From Pseudeuparius sepicola (lineage: Eukaryota; Arthropoda; Insecta; Coleoptera; Anthribidae): 64,000 nucleotides of DNA. Each line of letters starts with the position of its first letter. Position 1 is the first letter of the stretch. The DNA lies in NCBI GenBank assembly GCA_963920635.1, contig OY987302.1, positions 35,625,278-35,689,277 on the forward strand, in the 5' to 3' direction. Below are positions 55,997 to 63,520 of this stretch, one piece after another. The notes under the pieces were generated by a model. That model ran no database searches, was not told the DNA's origin, and saw only the letters and a list, made by a program, of their open reading frames with translations. The position numbers were made by a program, and so were the translations under genes.

Positions 55997-56800
55997 ATGT
56001 TGCTAGTCACCGGTGAAGGTCTAGTAAACAGTTTAATTAACAAACTGCCCGTCGAATTGCATATCCCCGGCTATCAGTTTTGTGGGCTAGGAACAAAATT
56101 ACGGGAAAGAATCGAAAGGGGTGATTCCGGCGTAAATAAACTTGACTCAGCCTGTAGAATTCACGACTTGGCATATTTGAAAAATAAAGCTGTGGAAGAG
56201 CGACACAAGGCAGACTGGGAATTTGAAAATCGCGCCTGGGATAGGGTCAAATCGAAAGACGCTAAATTTGGAGAGAAGGCTGCCGCTTGGTTCGTCACCA
56301 CAGCCATGAAGACGAAACGAAAGCTGGGCATGGGAGCAAAACAAAAGAGACCGACATCATTTAGACGAGATATCGTAAAAAAAGTTGCAAAGTCCCTGAA
56401 AAGATCATTCGATGAACACCAACTTAACGATATGAAAAATTTGAAAAAATCATCATTGGCAGCCATCCGAGCCGCTCGCATAGCTATTAAGAAAGCAGGA
56501 GGAAAGAAAAATATTCGGATACCGAGGATTATCCCGTTCGAGCGAAAAACTGGTGGGTTTCTACCGCTTTTGCCTCTACTTGGGGCCTTAGGAGCTCTGG
56601 GGTCGGTGGCAGGAGGAACTAGTTCTGTTGTAAGAACTATACTAGACGCGAAACAAGCGCAAAAGAAGTTGGAAGAGGAAAAAAGGCACAACACAGCCAT
56701 GGAAAAGATAGGAAAAGACGGTTCGGGACTATACCTACGAAAAAATAATCGTGGAGGATTTGGTCTTTTTCTCAAAAAACAACAAAAAAACTACCAATAA
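55997..56800 (+). CDS. PLA2-domain minor capsid protein, Polinton B
   Basis: Start ATG 55997 ('MLLVTGEGLVNSLINK') gives 267 aa. The frame is open to 55949, but that stretch borders the tandem repeat. Residues ~15-65 form a parvovirus-VP1-type phospholipase A2: Ca loop 'YQFCGLGTKL' and catalytic 'DSACRIHDLAY' (HD pair). The rest is highly basic, with a hydrophobic Gly/Leu/Ala run 'GGFLPLLPLLGALGALG' (residues ~190-210) like adenoviral core/pVI-type peptides, and a coiled coil. Known role of PLA2 in parvoviruses: endosomal membrane breach. The end contains a slippery heptamer leading into the protease frame. Confidence 0.85.
   Translation: MLLVTGEGLVNSLINKLPVELHIPGYQFCGLGTKLRERIERGDSGVNKLDSACRIHDLAYLKNKAVEERHKADWEFENRAWDRVKSKDAKFGEKAAAWFVTTAMKTKRKLGMGAKQKRPTSFRRDIVKKVAKSLKRSFDEHQLNDMKNLKKSSLAAIRAARIAIKKAGGKKNIRIPRIIPFERKTGGFLPLLPLLGALGALGSVAGGTSSVVRTILDAKQAQKKLEEEKRHNTAMEKIGKDGSGLYLRKNNRGGFGLFLKKQQKNYQ
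56785..56791 (+). other. A_AAA_AAC slippery heptamer, putative -1 frameshift site
   Basis: In the PLA2 frame the codons are CAA AAA AAC TAC CAA TAA, so the heptamer is in the canonical phase, 7 bases before the stop at 56798. A -1 slip enters the protease frame, which is open from 56749 to 57171. A downstream stimulatory hairpin or pseudoknot was not evident. Confidence 0.55.
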
Positions 56801-57171
56801 AGCTACCTAATAGACCGCTGTCAGACAGAGATTTGATAAATTTTGCCAAAAAGTTAAAATTAAGAAATTTTAGAGGGGTCTTTATGCGAGACACTCTTCC
56901 ACGAAACGGCCCATATAAGAACGAATCGGCAATTGTAAATTTAGACGTGGTGCGGAACAGCGGAACGCATTGGGTAGCTTATAAGAAATGCGGCAATCAT
57001 GTGGAATATTTTGACAGTTTTGGCGGATTAAAACCGCCCCCCGAACTGATTACCTATTTAGGGAAAGGTGTGAAAATTGCATATAATAATAGTCCCTACC
57101 AAAAATACAGCGAAATAAATTGTGGCCATCTTTGTTTGGAGTTTCTCTATAAAAGATGTGGTTTCATGTGA
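56788..57171 (+). CDS. Adenain-like cysteine protease, Polinton B (probably made by -1 frameshift)
   Basis: The catalytic triad is visible as 'SGTHWVAYKK' (His), 'VEYFDSFGGL' (Asp) and 'EINCGHLCLEFLYK' (Cys), the adenovirus/Ulp1 (C5) arrangement. The conserved N-terminal helices ('LSDRDLINFAKKLKLRNF') precede the first in-frame ATG at 56884, so ATG initiation would delete them. Before 56884 the frame is open back to a stop at 56746 without any ATG. Either -1 frameshifting from the PLA2 gene or a TTG start (56833) is needed. Known role: maturation of capsid proteins. The gene end contains the TATA box of penton. Confidence 0.85.
   Translation, partial: KLPIKLPNRPLSDRDLINFAKKLKLRNFRGVFMRDTLPRNGPYKNESAIVNLDVVRNSGTHWVAYKKCGNHVEYFDSFGGLKPPPELITYLGKGVKIAYNNSPYQKYSEINCGHLCLEFLYKRCGFM
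57148..57155 (+). promoter_or_regulatory. TATAAAAG box of penton gene B
   Basis: 30 bp before ATG 57185, embedded in the last codons of the protease (Leu-Tyr-Lys-Arg). Same 8-mer and spacing as in A. Confidence 0.6.
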
Positions 57172-57184
57172 AAAACGTTCAGTC

Positions 57185-57910
57185 ATGTCCTCGTTGATAT
57201 TCACTGTGCACGGTACCTCCTCTACGTTATCTATTGATTTCGACACGCCAATCTATTTAGATCAGGGCGCCGAATACGGATTAGCTCTTTTAGGATTTCA
57301 CTCCTACAACAGCATACCGAATATTGACAAGAGCGCGGGCATAAACAAATTTTACTTCATCGATAAAAATAATCAGAGAAAGACCATAGAAATTCCCACC
57401 GGTTCATATGAGATTAGCGTTATAGAATCTCAGATAATTAAATCATTAAATTTTGTCAAAGGAGACAAACCTCAAAACGAGTTTTCGTTAAAGGCCAACA
57501 ATAGCACTCTCCAGTGTGAGATTTATAGTCAAAACGATTCGATAGATTTTCAAACAGAAGGTTCGATAGGAAAAATTTTGGGATACTCTGAACGTATATT
57601 AAAGCCGGACATACTGCATTCGTCGGATTTACCCGTAAACATCGTTAAAGTTAGAACCGTGCATATAGACAGTAATATAACAGTCGGAGCTTATTATAAT
57701 AATCGTCCCACGCATACGATATACGAGTTTGCGATAGGAGCCGATCCCGGTTACGCCATTGACGAAACGCCAAGAAATCTTCTCTACGTACCGGTGACTA
57801 AGCGAGAAATCAATAATATTACCCTGTCGATTCTCGATCAAAATTTTGAATTGGTAAATTTTCGGGGAGAAGAAATTATTGTGAGGTTGGAATTAAAGAG
57901 ATTATCTTGA
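57185..57910 (+). CDS. Penton-like capsid protein, Polinton B
   Basis: 241 aa. ATG 57185 is supported by the TATA box and by alignment with A. Reads 'MSSLIFTVHGTSSTLSIDF', 'ALLGFHSYNSIPNID', 'IPTGSYEISVIESQII', 'GYAIDETPRNLLYVPVTKRE' and ends 'EEIIVRLELKRLS'. Beta-rich throughout, as expected of the single jelly-roll minor capsid protein of Polintons and adintoviruses. Its stop overlaps the start of the next small ORF by one base. Confidence 0.85.
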   Translation: MSSLIFTVHGTSSTLSIDFDTPIYLDQGAEYGLALLGFHSYNSIPNIDKSAGINKFYFIDKNNQRKTIEIPTGSYEISVIESQIIKSLNFVKGDKPQNEFSLKANNSTLQCEIYSQNDSIDFQTEGSIGKILGYSERILKPDILHSSDLPVNIVKVRTVHIDSNITVGAYYNNRPTHTIYEFAIGADPGYAIDETPRNLLYVPVTKREINNITLSILDQNFELVNFRGEEIIVRLELKRLS

Positions 57911-58110
57911 TGGGTCTAGTCTTTGACAACAGATACCAACCATATAAAAACGATCGAAGTTATTCGCGAGGATCACAACCTGCCGCACCTTTGAGGTGTT
58001 TAGATCGTGGTAAAAATCTTACTCTCGAGAACCGTTTATTTTTGCAATCTCTCGGTTACAATGTCTCTAACGCCCCAAGTTTTCGACGTGCATCGAAACC
58101 CAAATTTTGA
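57910..58110 (+). CDS. Small basic protein between penton and capsid, Polinton B
   Basis: 66 aa, 'MGLVFDNRYQPYKNDRSY' to 'LTLENRLFLQSLGYNV' and a basic tail. Starts on the penton stop (ATGA-type overlap) and overlaps the major capsid start by 50 bp in another frame. A degraded counterpart exists in A with the same start and end motifs, which supports translation. The codons for Pro-Tyr-Lys coincide with the TATA box of the capsid gene. Function unknown; a virion core peptide is possible. Confidence 0.65.
   Translation: MGLVFDNRYQPYKNDRSYSRGSQPAAPLRCLDRGKNLTLENRLFLQSLGYNVSNAPSFRRASKPKF
57943..57950 (+). promoter_or_regulatory. TATAAAAA box of major capsid gene B
   Basis: 111 bp before ATG 58061, at the position of TATAAAAG in A. 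Confidence 0.45.
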
Positions 58111-59275
58111 CGAATCCATTCAACGGCTGGAGACGCGCACCTACTATCCCTTTGTTAAATCATTCATGAACAATGATATAGTGGAGATTACTATTAATCA
58201 AGGTGATTCCTGGCTATTAATGTATGATGCGGCAATTTGTATTAAGGGAAAGTTAACTAAGACCGGTGGAACTGGTTCGTGTAAACTCGCCAATAACGCC
58301 GCCGGATTTTTATTTGACTCTGTCTCCTACGAAATAAATAGTAAAGAATTGGAGAGTGTGCGAGACCCGGGAATTGTAAGCGCCATAAGAGCGTATTTGT
58401 GCTATCCTCCCAACTCTGACAGATATCTGATAACTTCAGGATGGTCTTATCCCCATGAAGGTTTAGCAGTAAACGATGATGGAACGTTCAATATAAGAAT
58501 GCCACTTAAACATTTATTTGGATTTTTTAACGATTATCAATACGCTATTTGTGGGAAGCAAACCATAAGACTAATAAGATCCCGCAATAATAACAACTCC
58601 TTGATGTTGAAACAAACGCCAGACACGACGGTAGAATTAACGGCAGAATTGACAATTAATAACATTGAATTAAAAGTGAAACATATTCAACTAAACGACA
58701 TGATTAGGCTAGATCTGTCTGAACCTATAATAATTCCATTTCTAAAATGGGAAGTGCACGAGCTTCCGGCTCTCACCAAGGACTCACAAAGAGAAATCTG
58801 GTCTGTCAAAACTTCGGCGGCCGTGGAAAGTCCCCGTTATGTTATCGTAGGGTTTCAAACTGATCGTAAGGAGAACGCTAAAAAGGATTCGTCAAGATTC
58901 GATCACGTGGACATATCTGATGTAAGATTAATATTGAACGGTGACTATTATCCGTTCGAGCGGCTCAGATTGAATTTTGCAAAAAACGACTACGTGGACG
59001 CCTACCATAACTATGTGGAATTTTATCCCAGTTTTACGAACGTTCGAGACAAACAACCTCTACTAAGCTATAATGATTTTGGAGAAGATGCTCCCCTCTT
59101 TGTCATCGATTGTTCCCGAAGAAATGAATCAATGAAATCCAATACGGTCGACGTAAAACTAGACATAGAGAGCACTAAGGGTTTTCCGGAAAAAACTCGA
59201 GTCTATTGCGTCATCGTGCACGATTGCGTCATGGAGTATTTGTCGTTAAGTGAAATTGTTAGGAACGTGATCTAG
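58061..59275 (+). CDS. Major capsid protein, Polinton B
   Basis: 404 aa from ATG 58061 ('MSLTPQVFDVHRNPNFDESI'), the start shared with A. Features: 'NNDIVEITINQGDSWLLMYD', 'NNAAGFLFDSVSYEINSKEL', 'IRMPLKHLFGFFNDYQ', 'ICGKQTIRLIRSRNN', then a second beta-rich half with 'SPRYVIVGFQTDRKEN' and 'LNFAKNDYVDAYHNYVEFYP'. The two-half organisation fits the double jelly-roll hexon-like capsid protein. No frame breaks. Confidence 0.88.
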   Translation: MSLTPQVFDVHRNPNFDESIQRLETRTYYPFVKSFMNNDIVEITINQGDSWLLMYDAAICIKGKLTKTGGTGSCKLANNAAGFLFDSVSYEINSKELESVRDPGIVSAIRAYLCYPPNSDRYLITSGWSYPHEGLAVNDDGTFNIRMPLKHLFGFFNDYQYAICGKQTIRLIRSRNNNNSLMLKQTPDTTVELTAELTINNIELKVKHIQLNDMIRLDLSEPIIIPFLKWEVHELPALTKDSQREIWSVKTSAAVESPRYVIVGFQTDRKENAKKDSSRFDHVDISDVRLILNGDYYPFERLRLNFAKNDYVDAYHNYVEFYPSFTNVRDKQPLLSYNDFGEDAPLFVIDCSRRNESMKSNTVDVKLDIESTKGFPEKTRVYCVIVHDCVMEYLSLSEIVRNVI

Positions 59276-59304
59276 AAAATTGCCAACTAGTTGGTGATGA
59301 GACG

Positions 59305-59805
59305 ATGAAGGTAGCGGTAGTAGATGTTCAGGGTTTCACGTTGGAGGGGTGTTTTTACCCCAAAGAATTGTCAATTAAAATCAACAAACAAACGTTGCAT
59401 GTGCTATTGAAACCACCCAGGGATTTTCTCACACTCGGTGATTCAGATAAAAAACAGGTGCGATATTTGGAGCAAAATTTATTGGGTTTTTGGTACTCGA
59501 GCGGCTATGTGGCGTACGAACTTCTACGAGAAATAATAGAAAAGTTTTTGTTCAATGTCGACTGCGTCTATGTCAAGGGAAAAGTCAAGGAAACATTCCT
59601 ACGATCCGTCGTCGACCAAACAGTCAAAATAATAAATGTGGAGAATCTAGTGAATGGTGATTGGTTGGAAATACCGAAATACGAGAGGGTAGTACCATTG
59701 TGTATGTACCACAGCGAAAAAACTAAATGGTTGTGCAGTTTAAACAATTGCGAAAAATTGTACGAGTGGGTCTACACGTTTCTACCGAAGGACCATGTCG
59801 CTTAA
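59305..59805 (+). CDS. Exonuclease/RNase H-like protein, Polinton B
   Basis: 166 aa from ATG 59305: 'MKVAVVDVQGFTLEGCF' at the start, 'FKP'-like 'LKPPRDFLTLGD', 'VYVKGKVKETFLRSVV' in the middle and 'CMYHSEKTKWLCSLNNCEKL' at the end. Similar proteins are widespread in insect Polintons; the N-terminal acidic 'D.QGF' strand resembles a DEDD-type nuclease start, but this function is inferred. Missing from element A, where the capsid stop and the membrane gene are 55 bp apart. Confidence 0.6.
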   Translation: MKVAVVDVQGFTLEGCFYPKELSIKINKQTLHVLLKPPRDFLTLGDSDKKQVRYLEQNLLGFWYSSGYVAYELLREIIEKFLFNVDCVYVKGKVKETFLRSVVDQTVKIINVENLVNGDWLEIPKYERVVPLCMYHSEKTKWLCSLNNCEKLYEWVYTFLPKDHVA

Positions 59806-59872
59806 CGACCGCATCGAGAATCATCTAGCGGAAATCAAAGAGGTGAAAAGATTACTGGAAATGCGTGAGTGA
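59795..59872 (+). CDS. Possible 25-aa micro-ORF
   Basis: ATG 59795 overlaps the end of the exonuclease-like gene by 11 bp and encodes 'MSLNDRIENHLAEIKEVK', a short amphipathic helix with heptad spacing. A second unrelated 38-codon frame follows at 59881-59997. Neither has a counterpart in A. May be chance. Confidence 0.25.
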   Translation: MSLNDRIENHLAEIKEVKRLLEMRE

Positions 59873-60091
59873 CGTAATCAAATGACTGCAATGTTTGGAA
59901 AACTCGATCTTGAAGAAAAATGGGAGAGGAACGTTTTTACCAATAAAAATAGATTTAAGAATTGGAATGTAGTGTCTAAAAAAATTGTTTTGAAATAAAT
60001 ATATGTAACGCCAATGCCTGATGATTTCATCCTCCCCCACTCCTTTTCATAAAATGAAAATCTCCGAGCGAATTTTTCATTTAATATCAAA

Positions 60092-60499
60092 ATGTTGTTG
60101 AGAGCAGACTATGTCATACTGTGCACCGTAATTAATAATATTTTATATGTTCATAAACCGAGTGACGTGGCCGAAATCGGTCTATGTGTAGATGAATATG
60201 ATAAGTGCCTGTCTTTATATCCGTCAGATCTGGAATCGGTGTTGATGATTACATTGCCCAAAAATATCACCGAATATAAATTGCGAATGATATTCAAAAA
60301 TCGCACTCATGGAGATACGGCGTGGAAATCTTTGAATAGTGACGTTGAAAGCAAAAACTGCGCGGATACCGTATTAATAGAGGCATCGTCAGTGTTGGGA
60401 TTCATTTACTACATAACGGTATGTCTGTCATTGCTCGTCTTGAAATCGACTGTTAGAACGATTCAAAGGGCCGCGATAGTGATTCGTCAAAGGCAGTAG
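60092..60499 (+). CDS. Small membrane protein, Polinton B
   Basis: 135 aa, start 'MLLRADYVILCTVINNILYV', one C-terminal hydrophobic helix 'GFIYYITVCLSLLVLKS' and a basic tail ('RTIQRAAIVIRQRQ'). Aligns with 42714-43073 in A at both ends, with a variable middle. A conserved Polinton protein of unknown role, probably membrane-bound. Ends one base before the IAP start. Confidence 0.7.
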   Translation: MLLRADYVILCTVINNILYVHKPSDVAEIGLCVDEYDKCLSLYPSDLESVLMITLPKNITEYKLRMIFKNRTHGDTAWKSLNSDVESKNCADTVLIEASSVLGFIYYITVCLSLLVLKSTVRTIQRAAIVIRQRQ

Positions 60500-60500
60500 C

Positions 60501-60971
60501 ATGGACTATCGAAAACTACACAATAGAATCCAATCTTTCGAAACGTGGCCGGACACTTCCGTGATTTCACCCAAAAAACTAGCGGAGGCCGGATTCTTCT
60601 ACACAAATTTCGAAGACGTTGTTCAGTGCCCGTACTGTTTCATCGAAGGTTATCAGTGGCAAGTCGAAGATGACCCTCTACAAGATCACGCAAGATGGAG
60701 TCCCAACTGTCCTTTTCTAAACGGGGGAGATGAAGCCATTACCACCGCAGAAATTCGTCCCAATGCCGTGGTAGAAGACGAGAATTTTACCTGTGACAAA
60801 ATTATGAATAAATGTGATGTTTCATGTAAAATTTGTTATGAAAATAATATAGAAATTTTGCTTGTGCCCTGTGGACATCTAGTATTTTGCGGGAAGTGTT
60901 CACCTTCGATAGATACATGTCCGCTGTGTAGAAAAATTATAATTAATAAAATACGAGCTTATCTTCCTTGA
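60501..60971 (+). CDS. IAP-like BIR-RING protein, Polinton B
   Basis: 156 aa. BIR at residues ~10-75: 'FETWPDTS', 'LAEAGFFYTN', 'VVQCPYC' and 'DHARWSPNCPF', with the C-x2-C-x16-H-x6-C spacing complete. RING at ~115-152: 'CKICYENNIEILLVPCGHL', 'CGKC', 'CPLCRKI', all C3HC4 ligands present. Known role: viral and cellular IAPs bind caspases or IAP antagonists and ubiquitinate them. Baculovirus-style domain order with one BIR. ATG 60501 follows the preceding stop by one base. Confidence 0.9.
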   Translation: MDYRKLHNRIQSFETWPDTSVISPKKLAEAGFFYTNFEDVVQCPYCFIEGYQWQVEDDPLQDHARWSPNCPFLNGGDEAITTAEIRPNAVVEDENFTCDKIMNKCDVSCKICYENNIEILLVPCGHLVFCGKCSPSIDTCPLCRKIIINKIRAYLP

Positions 60972-61030
60972 CAATGCGTCTATTTTTTCATACTTCCTGA
61001 CAGGCAACCCGAAAACCGTAAAGGGAGTGA

Positions 61031-61040
61031 TATATAATAG
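61031..61040 (+). promoter_or_regulatory. TATA-like element of ATPase gene B
   Basis: TATATAATAG 32 bp before ATG 61072. A weaker TATATATGG-like element precedes the A copy. Confidence 0.35.
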
Positions 61041-61071
61041 TGAAATACCCGAGTTTTCCTTAGTACTTAAG

Positions 61072-61761
61072 ATGCGTTTGCAGAAACAACAAACGACACT
61101 TCCCATTGAAAATTTGGATACTTTAAAGGAGGAAGGTCATTCAAAATCAAAACATGGTAAACTGCTACCAAATTCGATAAGGGCGATTTTTTGTGGACCT
61201 AGCGGCTGCGGAAAAACGAACGCGCTACTAAGTTTAATATTTAATCCGAACGGACTCAAATTCGAAAACGTCTATGTGTATAGCAAATCTCTGTACCAAC
61301 CGAAATATCAATTATTGCAAAACGTTCTAGAAAATATCAAATGTGTGGGCTATTTTCCTTTTAAAGATAATGAGGAGGTTATAGAACCATCGGAAGCTCG
61401 TCGCAATTCCATTTTCATTTTTTACGATGTGGCCAGCGATAGACAAAATAAAATAAGGGAATTCTATTCCATGGGTAGACACAGGGGTATAGACGTGGTC
61501 TATCTTTGTCAGACTTATTCGAAAATACCTAAACAGTTGATTCGCGACAATTGTAATGTCATTGTACTATTTAGACAGGATGATCTTAATCTCAGGCATG
61601 TGTACGACGAACACGTTTCGCCCGATCTAACCTATGAAGAATTTAAGAGGTTATGTTCGCAGTGCTGGAACGACAACTATGGTACTTTGGTGATTATTAA
61701 GGATTTTAATTTGAACAATGGGCGCTATAGAAAGGGGTTCGATCAATATATAAAACTTTGA
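61072..61761 (+). CDS. DNA-packaging ATPase (A32/FtsK-HerA type), Polinton B
   Basis: 229 aa from ATG 61072 ('MRLQKQQTTLPIENL'). Walker A 'FCGPSGCGKTNALLSLIF' at residues ~40-58. The Walker B strand reads 'IFIFYDVAS', where A and relatives have 'FIFDDVA', so the first acidic residue is Tyr. The sensor-like 'VVYLCQTYSK' and 'NVIVLFRQDD' follow. Known role: DNA translocation into capsids. The frame is intact, but the Walker B change could impair it. Confidence 0.85.
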   Translation: MRLQKQQTTLPIENLDTLKEEGHSKSKHGKLLPNSIRAIFCGPSGCGKTNALLSLIFNPNGLKFENVYVYSKSLYQPKYQLLQNVLENIKCVGYFPFKDNEEVIEPSEARRNSIFIFYDVASDRQNKIREFYSMGRHRGIDVVYLCQTYSKIPKQLIRDNCNVIVLFRQDDLNLRHVYDEHVSPDLTYEEFKRLCSQCWNDNYGTLVIIKDFNLNNGRYRKGFDQYIKL

Positions 61762-61790
61762 TTTTATCGCTCAATTAATCATTTGTCAAT

Positions 61791-62870
61791 ATGCCTTTGA
61801 CAACGCAAGATGACATCCTAAAGGCACAACGTTCCAAGAAAATCAAGGAACTCGCGCGATCCATCAGAAAAAAGTATACGGCCCTAAAATTGGGGAAATT
61901 CGAACAGGATGAATCTCTGGAAAAAATGTTCAAACCCGTAACACGCAAACTTGAAAAAATTCAAACTAATACATCATTGATCAACAACTTAAAATTTGAA
62001 CCTAAAGATAAAGAAATTATAGAAAAAGTAGAGCAAGAAGCACCAGAAAACATAGAAAAAGTAGAGCAAGAAGAAGCAATTGAAGACAGAATAAACAGAA
62101 AACTCGCCAAGTTGAAAGCCAGCATTGACAGATCTCGTTCGCCTTTCCTTCAAGATGAAACCTACTGGGAAGATCCCATTGGTCCCGCTGACGAGACGAT
62201 GCTGCGTGATGACGATGTTGACACATCACAATATCCACCACAAGTTTTTCAAGAATATATGGGCTCGTACCCGGAGATTGCTCAACCCTACATCGGAGAA
62301 TATCACGATAAATCGCAGCTTATAGATAAGGTGTATGGACCGTTTTATGATGCCTCTGAGTCAAAATGGTTTCTAGGAAACAAACTTATCGATTTTGATA
62401 AAACGACGGGAGATATTATTGTAGACGGAAAGGATAAATTTAAAGGTACAAAAGGGCTTTATAATTTAATTTTTCACGATGACCCACAAAGCAACGAGGA
62501 AGACAGGGAAAAATATAAGTCCATCTTAACTCTTACTGGAATTCATCTTGATTCGCTTGGCAGATTGAAGGGTACCACTCGTCACAAGTACATGGAAATT
62601 ATTAAACCTTTTTTTAGAACACCTAGCTCCATACCCGTACCCGAAAGGAAAGCTAGTACACGTTCAAAATCAACGTCATCGATTAAAGGTGGGGGTATGA
62701 AATTGGCTTTTAACAAGAAACCGATAGAGTACGTGTACTGGGACGATATAAACGAATTAGTGGACAGGTTGAGACTGCTAGTGGCATCCAAAAACGCCGG
62801 AAATAATTCTCACGACAACGAGATTGTGGCTATCCTAAACGAATTACTAGAAAGCAACCTTATTTATTAA
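61791..62870 (+). CDS. DUF8207-like protein, Polinton B
   Basis: 359 aa from ATG 61791. N-terminus 'LKAQRSKKIKELARSIRKKY' (basic helix), then an acidic stretch with the repeat 'IEKVEQEAPENIEKVEQEEA' (residues ~80-100) and a conserved C-terminal core (residues ~185-359): 'IDKVYGPFYDASESKWFLG', 'KGTKGLYNLIFHDDP', 'KKPIEYVYWDDINELVDRL', 'NNSHDNEIVAILNEL'. The core is common in arthropod genomes next to Polinton genes. Function unknown. Its position between ATPase and fibre suggests a virion component. Confidence 0.78.
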   Translation: MPLTTQDDILKAQRSKKIKELARSIRKKYTALKLGKFEQDESLEKMFKPVTRKLEKIQTNTSLINNLKFEPKDKEIIEKVEQEAPENIEKVEQEEAIEDRINRKLAKLKASIDRSRSPFLQDETYWEDPIGPADETMLRDDDVDTSQYPPQVFQEYMGSYPEIAQPYIGEYHDKSQLIDKVYGPFYDASESKWFLGNKLIDFDKTTGDIIVDGKDKFKGTKGLYNLIFHDDPQSNEEDREKYKSILTLTGIHLDSLGRLKGTTRHKYMEIIKPFFRTPSSIPVPERKASTRSKSTSSIKGGGMKLAFNKKPIEYVYWDDINELVDRLRLLVASKNAGNNSHDNEIVAILNELLESNLIY

Positions 62871-62901
62871 GTGCACGACAACATTTTCGTTTATTTTCAA
62901 A

Positions 62902-63517
62902 ATGAGTGTCAACAAGTTTGGAGAGTACTCCCAATCCAAAACAGGTCAAAGTTCCCACCTTTCCACGCCTTTGGGTGGTGTTATTTTGGAATTAACTCCC
63001 GACGGATCAATAGATGCGAAAAATTTGAAAATTGCCAACCTAAGTGAACCTACCGAAAACGGAGACGCCGCCACCAAACAATATATCGATCGTTGCGTAA
63101 AAAACACGCAAATTAGTGCAAACAAAACATTAAAGTCGGTTATTATAGACGCGAATAAGTTCATAAAAGAATCTCGTATTGAACACGTCGCTATACAAAA
63201 AGAATTAAAGACAAAAATGGATACCGAGCTAAATGACAGAGTGAAGGACATAAGAGACGTTAAGAAACAAATTCAACAAATGGAAACGGGCTTCATAAAA
63301 CGTTTGACAGTCCTTGACAGTGACATGAAAATTTTACGCGGCAAAAATTGAAAACGTAGAAAATGGTCTTAAAACTAAAGTAAATTCCGTCGAAATAGCT
63401 GCGGAAAAAGCCATTTTGGAAATCAATAAAAAGCTGGAAGGGGCACGGAAAATAATAGAAACGCCCGAACAACAGGGTGAAACGTCTGCTCCTGCCGCAA
63501 AGAAACATAAAAATTAA
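62902..63517 (+). CDS. Fibre-like coiled-coil protein, Polinton B (one frame change)
   Basis: The frame from ATG 62902 ends at a stop at 63349 (149 aa): 'MSVNKFGEYSQSKTGQ', 'DGSIDAKNLKIANLSEP', 'GDAATKQYIDR', the fibre-shaft signature also seen in phage tail fibres, then heptads. In the +1 frame a Lys/Glu heptad-rich stretch continues from about 63347 to a stop at 63515, ending 3 bp before integrase. The likely cause is a one-base change in the A run at 63343-63347, natural or sequencing error. Inferred role: trimeric surface fibre. Confidence 0.7.
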
Positions 63518-63520
63518 AAT

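Noticed and set aside
56147..56775. Minus-strand frames of 65 and 204 codons opposite the PLA2 gene
   Set aside because: Shadows of the strongly biased plus-strand coding sequence; no domains.
56792..56860. Stimulatory hairpin or pseudoknot after the slippery heptamer
   Set aside because: Only a 5-bp palindrome with a one-base loop (CTGTCAGACAG) is visible, too weak to claim.
63343..63349. Programmed frameshift in the B fibre-like gene
   Set aside because: The change needed is +1, and no canonical -1 heptamer or known +1 signal is present. A simple indel is more likely.
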